64,000 bases of DNA, taken from positions 6,493,792 to 6,557,791 of the forward strand of contig NC_060909.1 in assembly GCF_014805685.1 (NCBI RefSeq). The letters run 5' to 3'. A program made the position numbers and the translations under genes. The notes beneath the pieces were generated by a model, which did not search any database, was not told the DNA's origin, and saw only the letters and a list, made by a program, of their open reading frames with translations. Positions 45,067-55,355 of this stretch are shown here, piece by piece. The stretch is from Silurus meridionalis. Taxonomy: Eukaryota; Chordata; Actinopteri; Siluriformes; Siluridae. Numbering within the stretch: the stretch's first letter is position 1; every line of letters starts with the position of its first letter.

Positions 45067-47401
45067 AGAGAGAGATGTCCTAAACAGCAGGCAGGAGATA
45101 AATGTGAGGGGAACTTCACTCTCAGTGCTCATTGACAGTGATGGATCACTGTGACGGAAATGTCTGATTACACCACTGACGATGCCAAAGAGAAAAATGT
45201 GTTTCTTGGACAGAGTGATGGCGATGCCAAAGGACAAGACTGAAGAAGCAAAGCAGACCAATCGGAGCAGCCGCTCTTCCTCCTCTCCTCCACGGCTCAC
45301 CGCAGTGAAATGGAAGATGCATGTTCATACAAGCACAAAAAGGTTATCCATTAGGTTTGGGGTCACCACAATCAACTCCTGTAATCTAGTTGGATCAATC
45401 TCAGTTTAATTTGCTTAATGTGAGTCCATTGATGGTCCATTACTCATGAGAGGCTCCGAGTGGATTTACTTAAGCCTGCCTTCCCGGAAAACTCTTAGCA
45501 GGGCTCCTGGGCTAAATGACTATTTATAACCCACCGGCAACCTCAGGCCTCGAGTTCTTCTCTTTATCCCCGTCTTACTTTTCTCACCTACACACCGCAA
45601 TGAAATGCCATATCCGAGGAACAACTGCTGGGAGACAGGGGAGTATCAGATAATCTTTACACATACAGAGAATCTAAAACACACAGGCAACAGGCAAACA
45701 AAAAAGATCTACAAACTACCAAATGAAAGAGAAAAAAAAAAAAGTAAGATGGTGGTTCTAAGAATGTAACGTACGAATACATAATTCATTTACCAAACAG
45801 AACTATTCAACAATAGTCACAAATAAATATCACTACTTAACATCAATCTAACATGTTCTTGGCTAAATGCCTTTTTGTAATCTGTAGTGAAACTCTTTAA
45901 ATGCTGTGTCTCATGAGAGGAAATTCATACTATTAGCCACCAAGAATCTCAGTTTGTCTGGTCACAAACCTTCAAATTCAGCTTTTTGTCACCCTGTGTC
46001 AGGATTTAAATCACCCTCAAAACAATCCTATTATAAGGCTGTATATTCCCTGAGAATATAATGTAAAATATTAAAAATGTCATGTTATCAACCTAAATGA
46101 ACATTAAATATCCAGCCATTTTTTTAACTTGGGGGAGAAAGAAAAAAAAAAAAAACTTAAGACCGAAATGTCCTGTGAAACAGCCACCGTTTGATTTGGT
46201 CATGGTATAAGCAGCACATCCGCCAACTTTACATATGGAAGAGGAGATCTTCCGGCAAGGGAAACGCAGATATGGAAAAGCCACCAATTATTTATTTAGT
46301 AGAGGTGCTCTTGTAGTCCGGCTCCTGTAAGAACTCTTTTTATTCCCTTGATTTAGTTCTATTTGCCCAACATAAAAAAAAAAAAAATTATTTCACATAC
46401 ATGTCCATGCACCCTTACCAGAATAAATCAGAAACTAAAATATGAATAAAATTACCAAAATAAAATGTGTTCTTGTGTTCTTTATTTGTCTGACAATTTT
46501 CAGAAAACTGCCCACTTCAGTAACTTATTTTTGTATTCCATGAGGACCAAATCTTTACTTTGTATTGCAAAGCCTTGTAAGAAGGCAATCAGAGATTGAG
46601 TTCTCAGGGACTTTATTTAAATTGTTCCTTAAAATCTAAAAACAGTTGCTGATTGAAAAAACACTGCAGTAGCTGGTTAAAGCACCAACAATGTATCTGC
46701 CTGGCACACTTATTAGGACCTGTAGTCATGTAATACAACCATCCTGCCTTTTTTCATTAAGCACAGATCCGGCATTGATAACCTTCAAGTCTTTTAACAC
46801 TGAGATAAATATGCATTGCTTTACTGGTATAAGAAGATATAAGGTAGATAAGACATGGACACTAATGCTTTTCTTGATGAAGAAGTAATAAATATGAGAA
46901 CACACCTTCTACACCACTGATGCACTTCACTCGGTCACGGACCTCCACATTGTAGCCTTCGAAGGACATAAAGACTCCATTGGGCCGGTAAGGTTCCCTC
47001 TGCGCATACACTTTGGAATAGCTGTGTGAGAACTCGAAGCGATCATAGCCGTCATACTGGACCACTTTGCCGTACACCTCAAAGTATTTCTCCATCCAGC
47101 TGAAAGGCATGTAGACCTCCGTGCCCTCGCGTCTGCCTTTAATAGTGATGTCATCATTGATGAGGCAGTCGATCTCCTCGTATCTGACTCCGCCTCCGAC
47201 CACCGGTGGGGCCTCGGGGGGCTGGGCCTCCTGCTGAATTCTGGCCACTCCTGGGCTGGGCGGGGCTAAAAAGGTCCTAGGTAAAGAATGCAACACCTTC
47301 TCATTGGTGCACCTGTTCCACAGGATTACGGTGACTAGAGTGAGAAGGGTGCAGATCACCATAAGGGTCTTGTAATGGACCCGGGAGGCCAGGAAACGCA
47401 T
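36316..47401 (-). CDS. glce: glce: D-glucuronyl C5-epimerase, 3 coding exons
   Basis: Joining 47401-46906, 39138-38899 and 37340-36316 gives 1761 nt, or 586 residues plus TAG; human GLCE is 617 and differs mainly by a longer stem. The enzyme epimerises D-glucuronate to L-iduronate in N-sulfated heparan sulfate/heparin chains in the Golgi lumen. Type II topology is visible: [12 protein letters not shown], then a membrane anchor at about 12-28 ([16 protein letters not shown]). The conserved catalytic domain starts near [10 protein letters not shown]. Tyr469 (in DWYEEYP), Tyr529 (in SGTIYDLRH) and Tyr547 (in RWDYHTTH) align with human Tyr500, Tyr560 and Tyr578, reported as catalytic. N-glycosylation sequons include NLTE, NGS and DNVT. 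The C-terminus GRAKHN is family-typical. No frameshift or missing key residue was found. Which teleost ohnologue (glcea or glceb) is undecided. Confidence 0.97.
37341..38898 (-). other. glce intron between coding exons 2 and 3
   Basis: Contains a (CA)n(CCAC)n microsatellite at 37436-37498 and a run of non-repetitive DNA at about 38200-38340 with homeodomain-like motifs (CTAATTCTAACG, GATTGGATTAG). No coding evidence. Confidence 0.8.
37436..37498. repeat. (CA)n(CCAC)n compound microsatellite
   Basis: About 18 CA units followed by about 6 CCAC units. Confidence 0.95.
38899..39138 (-). CDS. glce: glce second coding exon
   Basis: 240 nt, acceptor TTCTCTGCAG, donor GTACCA (a weaker donor). Encodes residues 166-246: [33 protein letters not shown] (N-glycosylation sequon), a variable segment and FNAPE at the junction. 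Phase 1 at both ends. Confidence 0.95.
39310..39560. repeat. Dispersed repeat with GATCGACCGATT-type end
   Basis: Starts AGATCGACCGATTCATCGG and includes GCGACCTCTAGGGTTGAATC ACTGACAACG, matching the order of motifs at 57047-57260 (AGGTCGACCGATTAATTGG ... GGCCACTAGAGGCAAATCAC). Same family as the MITE at 40000-40432. Confidence 0.55.
39570..40533 (-). mobile_element. Tc1/mariner-type remnant interrupted by a MITE
   Basis: The left end CAGCCAAAGGTTTGTGGACA CCTCACC and the right end (about 40506-40530), reversed TGGCAAAGGTTTGTGGACCC, are inverted copies of each other. The interior is split by the MITE at 40000-40432. The minus-strand text resembles the C-terminal Tc1 transposase region. Decayed. 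Confidence 0.6.
40000..40432. mobile_element. MITE with TTAGAGGTCG terminal inverted repeats
   Basis: TTAGAGGTCG at 40000-40009 and its exact complement CGACCTCTAA at 40423-40432. The interior includes CATCGGCCGATTG and TATCGGCAAAA but no coding frame. It is nested in a Tc1-type element. Confidence 0.75.
40903..40974. repeat. (CA)n microsatellite
   Basis: About 35 CA units. Confidence 0.95.
41692..41802. repeat. Two short (AC)n microsatellites
   Basis: (AC)n at about 41692-41720 passing into GAGACA units, and another at about 41782-41802. Confidence 0.9.
42869..43062 (+). mobile_element. tRNA-Glu-derived SINE (family G, copy 2) with perfect TSD
   Basis: Flanked by the perfect 18-bp direct repeat TACTTAGATGGTGCTTTA (42851-42868 and 43063-43080). 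The head TCCCTGGTGGTCTAGTGGTT AGGATGCGGCGCTCTC with B-box GGGTTCGATCCCGGG resembles tRNA-Glu(CTC). The body GGGAGGGTTGCGTTAGGAAG GGCATCC and the tail GGGAGAAGCCGAAAGAAAG match copy 1. Inserted in a glce intron in antisense orientation. Confidence 0.92.
43151..43673 (+). mobile_element. Tc1/mariner deletion derivative (family C, copy 1)
   Basis: Starts CACTGATCAGGCATAA after TA and ends with a degraded complement (TTATGCCTGATTTTTG) before TA. The N-terminal transposase region is readable with helix-turn-helix-type text ([20 protein letters not shown]), preceded by ATGGGCAAGCG and a frameshift. The DDE catalytic part is deleted, so it is inactive. Confidence 0.85.
45029..45062. repeat. (GA)n microsatellite
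   Basis: About 16 GA units. Confidence 0.95.
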
Positions 47402-47414
47402 TCTCACTCCTCAC
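46906..47414 (-). CDS. glce: glce first coding exon (with 13 nt of 5' UTR)
   Basis: The exon follows the acceptor TCTTTTTAG and starts GTGAGGAGTGAGA before ATG (47401-47399). The reading frame is also open to a GTG two codons upstream, but [12 protein letters not shown] aligns with human MRCLAARVNYKT, so the ATG is chosen. Encodes residues 1-166: cytosolic tip, membrane anchor, proline-rich stem and the start of the luminal domain ([38 protein letters not shown]). The donor is GTGTGT after GTA GAA G. Because an acceptor precedes the ATG, at least one non-coding 5' exon must lie at higher coordinates. Confidence 0.96.
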
Positions 47415-48168
47415 CTAAAAAGATAAAACGTATATCATATATAATCATCAGTTTTATCATCAAAGAAAAAAATAAAAATAAATAAAATAATACACCACAA
47501 GTCTCATTTGACCAAAATGTTTGGAAAAAAAATGCATTTCTATTGAGACGATAAAATATAGAGAAAATAAACATGGATTTTCTAGTGAAATTTGCTCCGA
47601 CAGTCCTAATATGAAACCCTGAATTCATGTCAGCCACAAGTCCAATTATCGCCAAGCAATCAAACAAGGGCTGTCAAATATTATTGCTTTTATACAGAAA
47701 TGCTTTCAAATGTTTTCTTTTTAATTCAGACATCTGATTTTTTTATTCCTGGCCAAGCGATTTAAATTCCATGGAGACAAAGACAGGGAAAAGCTTCTTA
47801 TGAGCATGGCTTGCTATGTACTCATTGGTGCCACCTCTGTCTCCATCCTTATTTCACTGATCTGAAAAACAACAAAAACAAAGATCTAAAAACTGCAATG
47901 ACATCACTGCAGTAAAGCAGTGCTAATCTTGATGTGCAGATGCTACTTAAAATGCATTCCACTCTTTCCAGGATCTCATTAAGTACCTTTATTATGCAGC
48001 ATTAAAAGAAAAGAAAAAAAAAAAATTCACACTTTCTGAATAGGAAAATCCAACATCTACATACCCTAACTCTTTAGTGGCAATCAGCAATAGGATTAAA
48101 GACATTCTGATGCATATCTACATCATATTACGCGTAGTTTAAATGGTCTAATCAATATCAGTCCTTAC

Positions 48169-48194
48169 CGCATGAATACTCGATGAACAAGTCA
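48169..48194 (-). other. Candidate small non-coding exon or 5' exon end of glce
   Basis: On the minus strand a strong acceptor (TTTTTTTTTTCTCTAG) precedes 26 nt ending ATGCG, followed by GTAAGG. It lies about 755 nt upstream of the first coding exon on the right strand. The DNA just upstream (about 48220-48420) is richer in CpG than its surroundings, so this could instead be the 3' end of a longer first exon. Confidence 0.25.
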
Positions 48195-48219
48195 CTAGAG
48201 AAAAAAAAAATTCAATATC

Positions 48220-48780
48220 TGCCCAACGTCTTAGCATACACCTCCAGAACTCGGCGCTCCCGGCAGCATACTGAGCAGTTTACCTTGTCGGAGTGCGAAG
48301 CAGCCTCCAATGATGGAGAGTTATTATTCTGTTTGCTAAATTTGTCTTTGAGAAAGAGCAATCTGTTGCGCCGCACGCACGTTGCAGCATCAGAGACTAG
48401 CGGAGTCTCAGGAGAGACTAAATTATAATGGTTGGATATGCACCAGGTCAAAGTCACCCCTGTGTGTCCTGCAGCTCTCCCACATGTCACTGAGAAACCA
48501 GTCAAACTGGCAAGACTAACAAACACAACAGATGCAATTCCAGCTGCGCCGTATTCACAGGCTTTCACGTGTTGAAAGGCCGCAGCTCTCATTCTGATTT
48601 GAGGGCTGCCAGTTATTCGAACAAAGTGGCAAACAATGGCAATCAGCAGCGGCGGATTTTCCCGCCCATCATCTCCATGGCATTTCATTTGCCTGGCTAC
48701 GAACAAAAATCAATAGAGCGAACTCCCACCACTGCTAATTACTGAACCCGCTCTGGCAGAGCCTGACTCACCGACAACAA
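48220..48780. other. Non-repetitive CpG-containing block, candidate promoter or conserved element
   Basis: Contains GGCGCTCCCGGCAGC, GTTGCGCCGCACGCACGTTG, GGCGGATTTTCCCGCCC (E2F-like TTTCCCGCC) and no recognised repeat. The 164-codon minus-strand frame across it has no family resemblance. Confidence 0.3.
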
Positions 48781-51700
48781 AGGCATGACCGTGAAAATCG
48801 TTACGTCTACACACCTGTGTCCAGGCTGAAGCAAAGCCTAAGGTGAGAAGCCGAAGAACGAGCATCAATCACACAACGGGCTCGATCCGTCTAGCCAAAC
48901 GACGAGCTCTGTACACACTAAATTAAAGTGATTGACCTGGCAGGCTTAGCGAAAGACTGATTGAGGATTAACTGCAGATAGAACAACATTGTTCCGAGTT
49001 TGTATTGTAGCACAGCACTCGATCATTTCTAACTTCGCTAAAGGATGCAAAGGCTCCTTCAGACCACGTCCTAACTGCGCTCAGATCTACAGCTCAGTGT
49101 TCTACCAGCAACCTGTCAGAGTGAAAAACCATAAAATATTGCCTCATAAAAAAAGGATCACTCATATTTGGCAAAAAGGGATTGCATTTAGAGAAAATGA
49201 AAGATTAGAGCAGACAGCGTGATCTTTCACTCTAATTTCCACTCAAACCCTTCTCTCGAACCGCTGCCGAGGTCCCATGGAGCCAGCAAAGCAAAAGCAA
49301 AAGATAAGCAGCTCGTCTTCCTTCCAAAGGACTATAAATAATTTGATCTTTTCACAGTTTCCTCAGGAAAAAGAGATAGAGTTCGGACTTCACCACTTGC
49401 ACAAGCGGTAGGGGGGGGAAGACACTCAGGCCGCCCCGCAGATGCTGTGGCCTCAACCGCCGATGTGCCCCGTCACGGGAATCACTTGTATTCAGCCCTG
49501 TTAATATGCGAGAGCTATGCCTGAGCTCGGTGTGATCCTGAGATCACAGCACAGCAATGTTGTGCGGCTGTAATCCCCTATTTGAACAAGCTACATTGTC
49601 GAGAACAAACTAGAAGGTTTTCCAAAGTTTTATACCTAGAAAAATGCAGTGAGAAGCTGAGGACTCTTTAATTTAAAACTATTTTCATTGATATTGACAG
49701 TGGAAAAGATCTGTAAAAAGGAAACAGATTTCTAATATAGAAACCATTATATTGTCACAATTTAGTCATACTTATATGATTTATGTAGTTTTGCAATGAT
49801 TCCGGCGTTGCTACAGAGTCTGGTACTTTGTCACTGTCAAAAACAACCTACCTTAATATAAAAAAGAGATTTGACATTTTTCCTGTAGTATGTTGCCAAA
49901 TACGCCATGGTCTCTCCTCTCCGTGAAAAACTGTTCTAAATGTAGATATCAAAGGGGTTTTTTTTGTTTTTTTTAAGTGACTGTCAGGCGATGTAAATCT
50001 TGTTTCACGATGTTGAGAAATGAATCTTCGTGTAAAAAAATAAAAATGGTGCAAACTACAAATAAAAACAAAATGTACATTCATGATGTTCTGCAGATAT
50101 CCTTCTTTAGGGCAACTTATAATTATCTTATTTATACAAGTAAACAGTTGAGGATTAAAGGGCCGTGCTGAAAGGCCAACGGCTGTAGTTTACGATGCAG
50201 GTGGGCACGGGGACCACAACCTGGTAACAAGTACACAGATTGGAGAGGCTTGTGTTGTATTAATTAAATCTTGAATTGTATGAGAAGGATTGGGGGGTTT
50301 GTTATTGAAGCTTTAACTTCGATATTTCTTCATGAACCATAGAATATTGTAGTCACTGATCGATTGTTCAGAAGAAAAAGTTGATAAAATCTTTCCTTGA
50401 CACTTGTTTGCCGCCCTTACCACATCCCTTGATCGCGGGCAGATAACGATTTGTGCTGTTATCATCGTACAAATCTTCAAGTAGACAGCAGAAAACTTTT
50501 CCATCTGAGAGCTGAATGCACCTGAATTATTTATCATGCACTCTTTCAGGAAGCAGCTCGTCCCCTTTTCAACCTCATCCATCTGATTCCTGCTCCTCTC
50601 CTCCTTCACAAGATCCACGAAAACTCACAAAGCTGCCGGTCCATCGCCTTCCCCGAACCTTTGTTTCTAATTTAGATTCAAGTCAAAAGATTTCCACTAG
50701 GGGGATAAACAACCAATCTGTACCCTGCCACAGCTCCACTACCCCCAGCTGTGCTCTTATTCTGGCACCCTGGGCTCTGGGAACACTGGGAGGTATTGAG
50801 GGCTGATAATGGCTGTCAGTAAGGGGGACGGTATGAAGCTGGCACGCAGGAAGCGGGAGAAGTGAATGCCTAGCTTTCAGCATGGATGGCACCACCGGCC
50901 CCACAGATTTGCACCAGAGACTCCATGCCTGTCCCATCCACTTAGAGCAGCAGCATGCTCTCTTCGCTCTGAGAAATAATGCAAAGAGGGCTCAGGGCCA
51001 CAGCTCTAAATACAGGCTTATGAATGGCAGAGCTTGTACTGACAGCTCTATTGTTTTCGAGACACGATCATATAGAACCAGAGCTCTATGGCAATCAAAA
51101 CCCATTTTGCTCAAGGGAATAAAGGGATCTAGAGAAGGACTGTATAATTAAAAACTTTACAGTGTGAGCTCGATTAAGAGTGGATGCTGATTACTCATGC
51201 AAACGTTCTCAGAAAAATTTAAGGCGTTAACAATGCTTGCCAAGGAGAAACTATATCCAGCTATGCCGAATTCTAATACCACTGGGTGAACAAATCCAGC
51301 TCATTTGTCTCACGAGGCTGCAAGCAGTGTCGAGGTGAAGCACACTGCCAAGACCAGGACGGTCTTAGAAACTGGACCTTAACCAAAGACATTTTTGCTG
51401 TTTTTTTTTCCCAGCACAAAAAATTCTCCCAGTGCCCCTGGAGAAAATGTCGAGTTCTGTGGAACAATTATTTACAGCATGTATGGCCATCGCTCCTGTC
51501 AAGACACAACCGAGGACATGTGCAAGAGTGCTGAGTTAGCATAAAGTTCTGATAGCTCTTACTTTTCCAATCCTGCTCTGGAATGTTCACAGTGGAACAC
51601 AGCTGTTCTCCTTCGTGCAAAGGGCTGCAACCCTTGTTGCACTAGGCCTGAAAATAGACCCACTTCCAGCAAGATGGATTTTCATGGATGGATGTCATCG

Positions 51701-52964
51701 CATGTGAGAATTATTAGCTAATTTCCTCCTCTTGTGACAACAGAACAACGTGGCTTAGTGCTTCATCACTTACCTGTGGGATGCTTCAAAGTGACAATTC
51801 ATTGAAAGCCTCCAGCAACAAATCGTGGCACTCAATAATCATTTAGCAATGTCAGACCCAAATTATATCCGTATCGCAAAACCTGCCATATTCCTTCTAT
51901 CTCAGAACTGTGGGGGGAATGTTATATAGCCCATATGATAGCGTAAACAACGGCACTAGCATTTGAGAGAAATGGTTGGGAATGCTACTCGTAAATATCA
52001 TGGAGCTTAACGTCACACACATTCTCCAGGGCCACAGCCCTTCCAGCAAATAGCTAAATGAAGCTAAGATCAGTATGGATACAAAGCAGTTACTGCTTCT
52101 GCTTTTAGCTTTACTGTGCTCACATTTTTAAAAGCCTATTTATGACTCTGATGGCCCTTTTTTTTTTTTTTTTTACACAATACTCAGCCATCTAAGGCAT
52201 GTGATATAAATTAAATGCAATAGTCTCACAACAGTCCAGCTACTTTGTTAATTCTCATTCTCTTCTGTTGTTTGAAGGCTATTTCCACAATAGCTAACCT
52301 TAAAAAGTTAACACTAGCCTTTGGGTTTTACTTCATGGTGGATTACGGTATTTGTAAGCATTTATGTAAATCTGCACATAGCATTATGTGCACTGATGTC
52401 ATGTGTACTTACAAGATTCTGTAATCTGATTTTTAGTAAAAAAAAAAAAAAAAACAATACACATCATAGGCAGAAAGCTTACCAACTTGTTTTTTTCATA
52501 AAGATATGCTGTCAGGAATATTGTTTTCACACCCATTAGTCTGGGCTATGTGACCAAACTGGAGCAAATTTGGATAGTTTTATTCCATATGCAATTTTGG
52601 TTCATTTGTATTACATGTAATACAAACAAACCAAAGGGCAAAAAACACAAAAAACAAAAAACACATTTTTTAGGGGTTTAGGGGCATGTAGTGTAGAAGT
52701 GTCTATCTTTTAAAAAACATTTCATTCATTGACAAACCTAACACAAAGACCACAGATTGATTACAGGAATAATTATGAAAATTAGTTTTTTTTTTCTTCC
52801 TCAGTTGTAGTATCATCTGACGTAAAAAAAAAATCCACAACCCAAGATGTGTGATGCTTGGTTTACATTCTGGTTTCGAGTAAAATCTCATTCATTATTT
52901 GTTATGTGTGTGTGTGATTGCTGTATTTTGATAAGCCTAACTGAGGCTGATGCAATTTGCATCT

Positions 52965-53285
52965 CGATGCAGGGCCAACGATATGATACAATAAAGATAC
53001 ATATAAAGCTGCTACTGATGCTTTGAGATTCACCCCATTACGATGCAGTGCGATACGATTCAATTTAATTCAACACAATGCGATTCAATGCAATACTATT
53101 AGGATGCTATGCAATTCAATCAATCTACATCTTAAATATTGGTTACAAATTATTGGTCAGTTTCTAAATAACAGAAGTATAGCGCATCTACAAATAATTA
53201 TATATAATTAAATTTTTTTTCTTACCGATGCAGATCTGCTAAAAATGATGCATAGCGATACAAATGGCAACCTGTATCTGATGTA
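52965..53285. repeat. Degenerate dispersed repeat rich in GCGATACGATTCAAT
   Basis: Many overlapping variants of CGATNCAATTC and TGCAATTCAAT, ending with TAAAAATGATGCATAGCGAT, as in a common degenerate fish MITE. Followed by a (TA)n run at 53300-53326. Confidence 0.45.
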
Positions 53286-53297
53286 CACTATCGTTAA

Positions 53298-53330
<33 letters not shown>

Positions 53331-54235
53331 AAGTGAAAACACTACTCTGAATGAGTAACAATCATGCTACTTGAGTTTCTCTGGCAAAGACAATGGCAGA
53401 CACACACATGCTCCTCATTATGTACTGTGAACATCATCTTGCTTTTCCAATACTCCAGCACTTCACTCAGACTAGAACTCTTTAACTGAAACAAATCCAT
53501 ACTCCCTTTAGTCAATAGCAAGCTCACCACTAAAAAAAAAACCCTTTGACTACTCATGACAGCAGACTGACAGCAGCTTTCAGGTGCTCATATTCAAATA
53601 TTCCACTTGTCAAATATGCCTGAAAGGAACAATGGTCACACATTGCTCCCGGCAGGCTTCTCGCAGGTCAGAGCAGCAGCCTGATCAGCCGTGTATGAAA
53701 ACACACTCCGGCCGTACTGAATGGCCTCGGAGCGAAATGCAGTCAGAGTGCTGGAGCTCAGGTGTGTCAGCACTAACTAAACCCCTGACATTTTCACTTC
53801 TCTTGCTTACCTCAGGAAGTGGATTGAGTCGAGTAAATCAGCTCCTCTGCTGCAGCTCTGAGGCTTGTTATCACTCAAACCAGGCAAGGGCCAGATGAGG
53901 CAACAAGCGTCAAGCTAAACGCAGGAAAAGCCAAACACATTACTATTTTAAGAGCTTTGCGAGCCTTGTTTATAATAGATCACCGGAGAAAATTGCTCTC
54001 CGTCGCCTGTTCGTTGGCAACCAGGATGACATTAGCAGACTCATTAGTGAGACAAATTTAATACAGACAGTCCTTTGCCAACAAGAAGCTATTGCTGGTT
54101 TGTCCACAAAACAGACTATAATACCCTCTGACAACGCACAGATAATGCTCTTTTCACTGCCTGTGTGTCACTGAGACCAATATTCATTAGAAATGCTGTA
54201 AAGATGAACTCCCTTATCAACAGAACCATTCAATT

Positions 54236-54238
<3 letters not shown>

Positions 54239-54280
<42 letters not shown>
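54239..54280. repeat. (AC)n microsatellite
   Basis: About 20 AC units. Confidence 0.95.
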
Positions 54281-54282
<2 letters not shown>

Positions 54283-54459
54283 CTAAAGAGTACAAAAATC
54301 CAAAGTCTACAACTGTCTCTTACTATAAAAAAGCCGGAGGGAACAGATGTACTGCAGCAGAAATGCATTGCATTTTTGCAAATGACAAATATACAATTTT
54401 AAAAATATATATGCAATAAAAATTAGTTTTTAAAAATGCATATTCATTACCATACAATA

Positions 54460-54640
54460 CACCATACTGGCAAAGGTTTGTGGACGTCTAAATCAGATAC
54501 ATATGCGGCTTTTTAAACTCCATTTCGCATTTAGTCCCCATTTTCCGTTATAAGAAGCTCCAATGCTTTTCGGAACGTTCCAATTTATCCCATAGTTCAA
54601 AGTGTTCAATAGAATTGCGGTCAGAGCTCCACAGCTCTAC
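54460..54640 (+). mobile_element. Tc1/mariner-type end fragment
   Basis: Starts CATACTGGCAAAGGTTTGTG GACG, the terminal type seen at 39570, then a short decayed interior. Confidence 0.55.
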
Positions 54641-55064
54641 TTTGCTTGTTAAAGAGAAATACTAAATATACAAGAGAAAACAAGACAGGTCTATTAAAAT
54701 GAACAACTAATTTGTTTGCTTTTTAGAAAAATGTAACTTTTTATTGCTAGTTAAATGCATTGTACCGTGTTTTCTTTAGGTCTTAGAATGTAACAATCCC
54801 AAATTTCCCGCTCATCCATTAACAATTCTGCAGCGTCTTCTGTGTTTACCTGTCCATAGCACCCACACAGTGCTTCAGTAATAATAGTCTGTGGGGAAAC
54901 AATACTCTGCGTAGTTAAATGGACAAAACGAAGCAAATAATTTGCCTTGATGCTTTTTAGCATTCTAATTACTCGAGAAATCGTTTCAGACCTACAATAA
55001 TGCATATGATTCTTCTGGGGACAGAGAGCATGGTCAGCCATGACAGTCCTCCAGGAGCAGAGAA

Positions 55065-55150
55065 GGTTAAGGACCTTGCTGAAAGCTCAGCTTGGCAATG
55101 CTGGGGCTTGAACCGCGACCTTCCGATTAGTAACCCCCGAGCCAGCACTG
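55065..55150 (-). repeat. SINE remnant
   Basis: The reverse complement has GGTCGCGGTTCAAGCCCCAGC (B-box-like) and GGTTACTAATCGGAAGG, a diverged head of the tRNA-derived SINE family of 9766. Confidence 0.5.
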
Positions 55151-55355
55151 GCAAATGTCCAATGTCTTCATGGAGTTGGCTTTGTGCACTGGGCAGTGCC
55201 ATGCTGGTGTGGGTCTCCTAGTTCACATGAAGAGACAATTTATGTCACCGCTTCCAGAATTGTGTGCCTCCAACTTTGTGGGAACAGTTTGAGGTAGAAC
55301 CACAAATGGCTGGAAAAGTCAGGTGTCCCAATACTTTTGACATACATATAATAGC
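55150..55355 (-). mobile_element. Tc1/mariner-type end fragment
   Basis: 'cttcatggagttggctttgt', 'ctccaactttgtgggaacag' and 'caggtgtcccaatacttttg' are the right-end text of the family in reverse orientation. Confidence 0.6.

Larger units (their letters stand above)
39139..46905 (-). other. glce intron between coding exons 1 and 2 (7.8 kb)
   Basis: Non-coding. Contains the nested Tc1-type element and MITE (39570-40533), microsatellites, the second tRNA-Glu SINE and a Tc1 deletion derivative. Blocks at 41800-42400, 43700-44700 and 45400-46900 hold nothing I recognise; 45500-45640 (with the MEF2-like CTATTTATAA) is the most enhancer-like. Confidence 0.8.

Noticed and set aside
44785..45300. 171-codon minus-strand frame in a glce intron
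   Set aside because: Contains the (CT)n-derived leucine/serine run and shows no recognisable domain; on the sense strand of glce it is intronic.
48212..48706. 164-codon minus-strand frame as a protein gene
   Set aside because: No family resemblance, no composition or motif support, and it lies in probable 5' non-coding DNA of glce.
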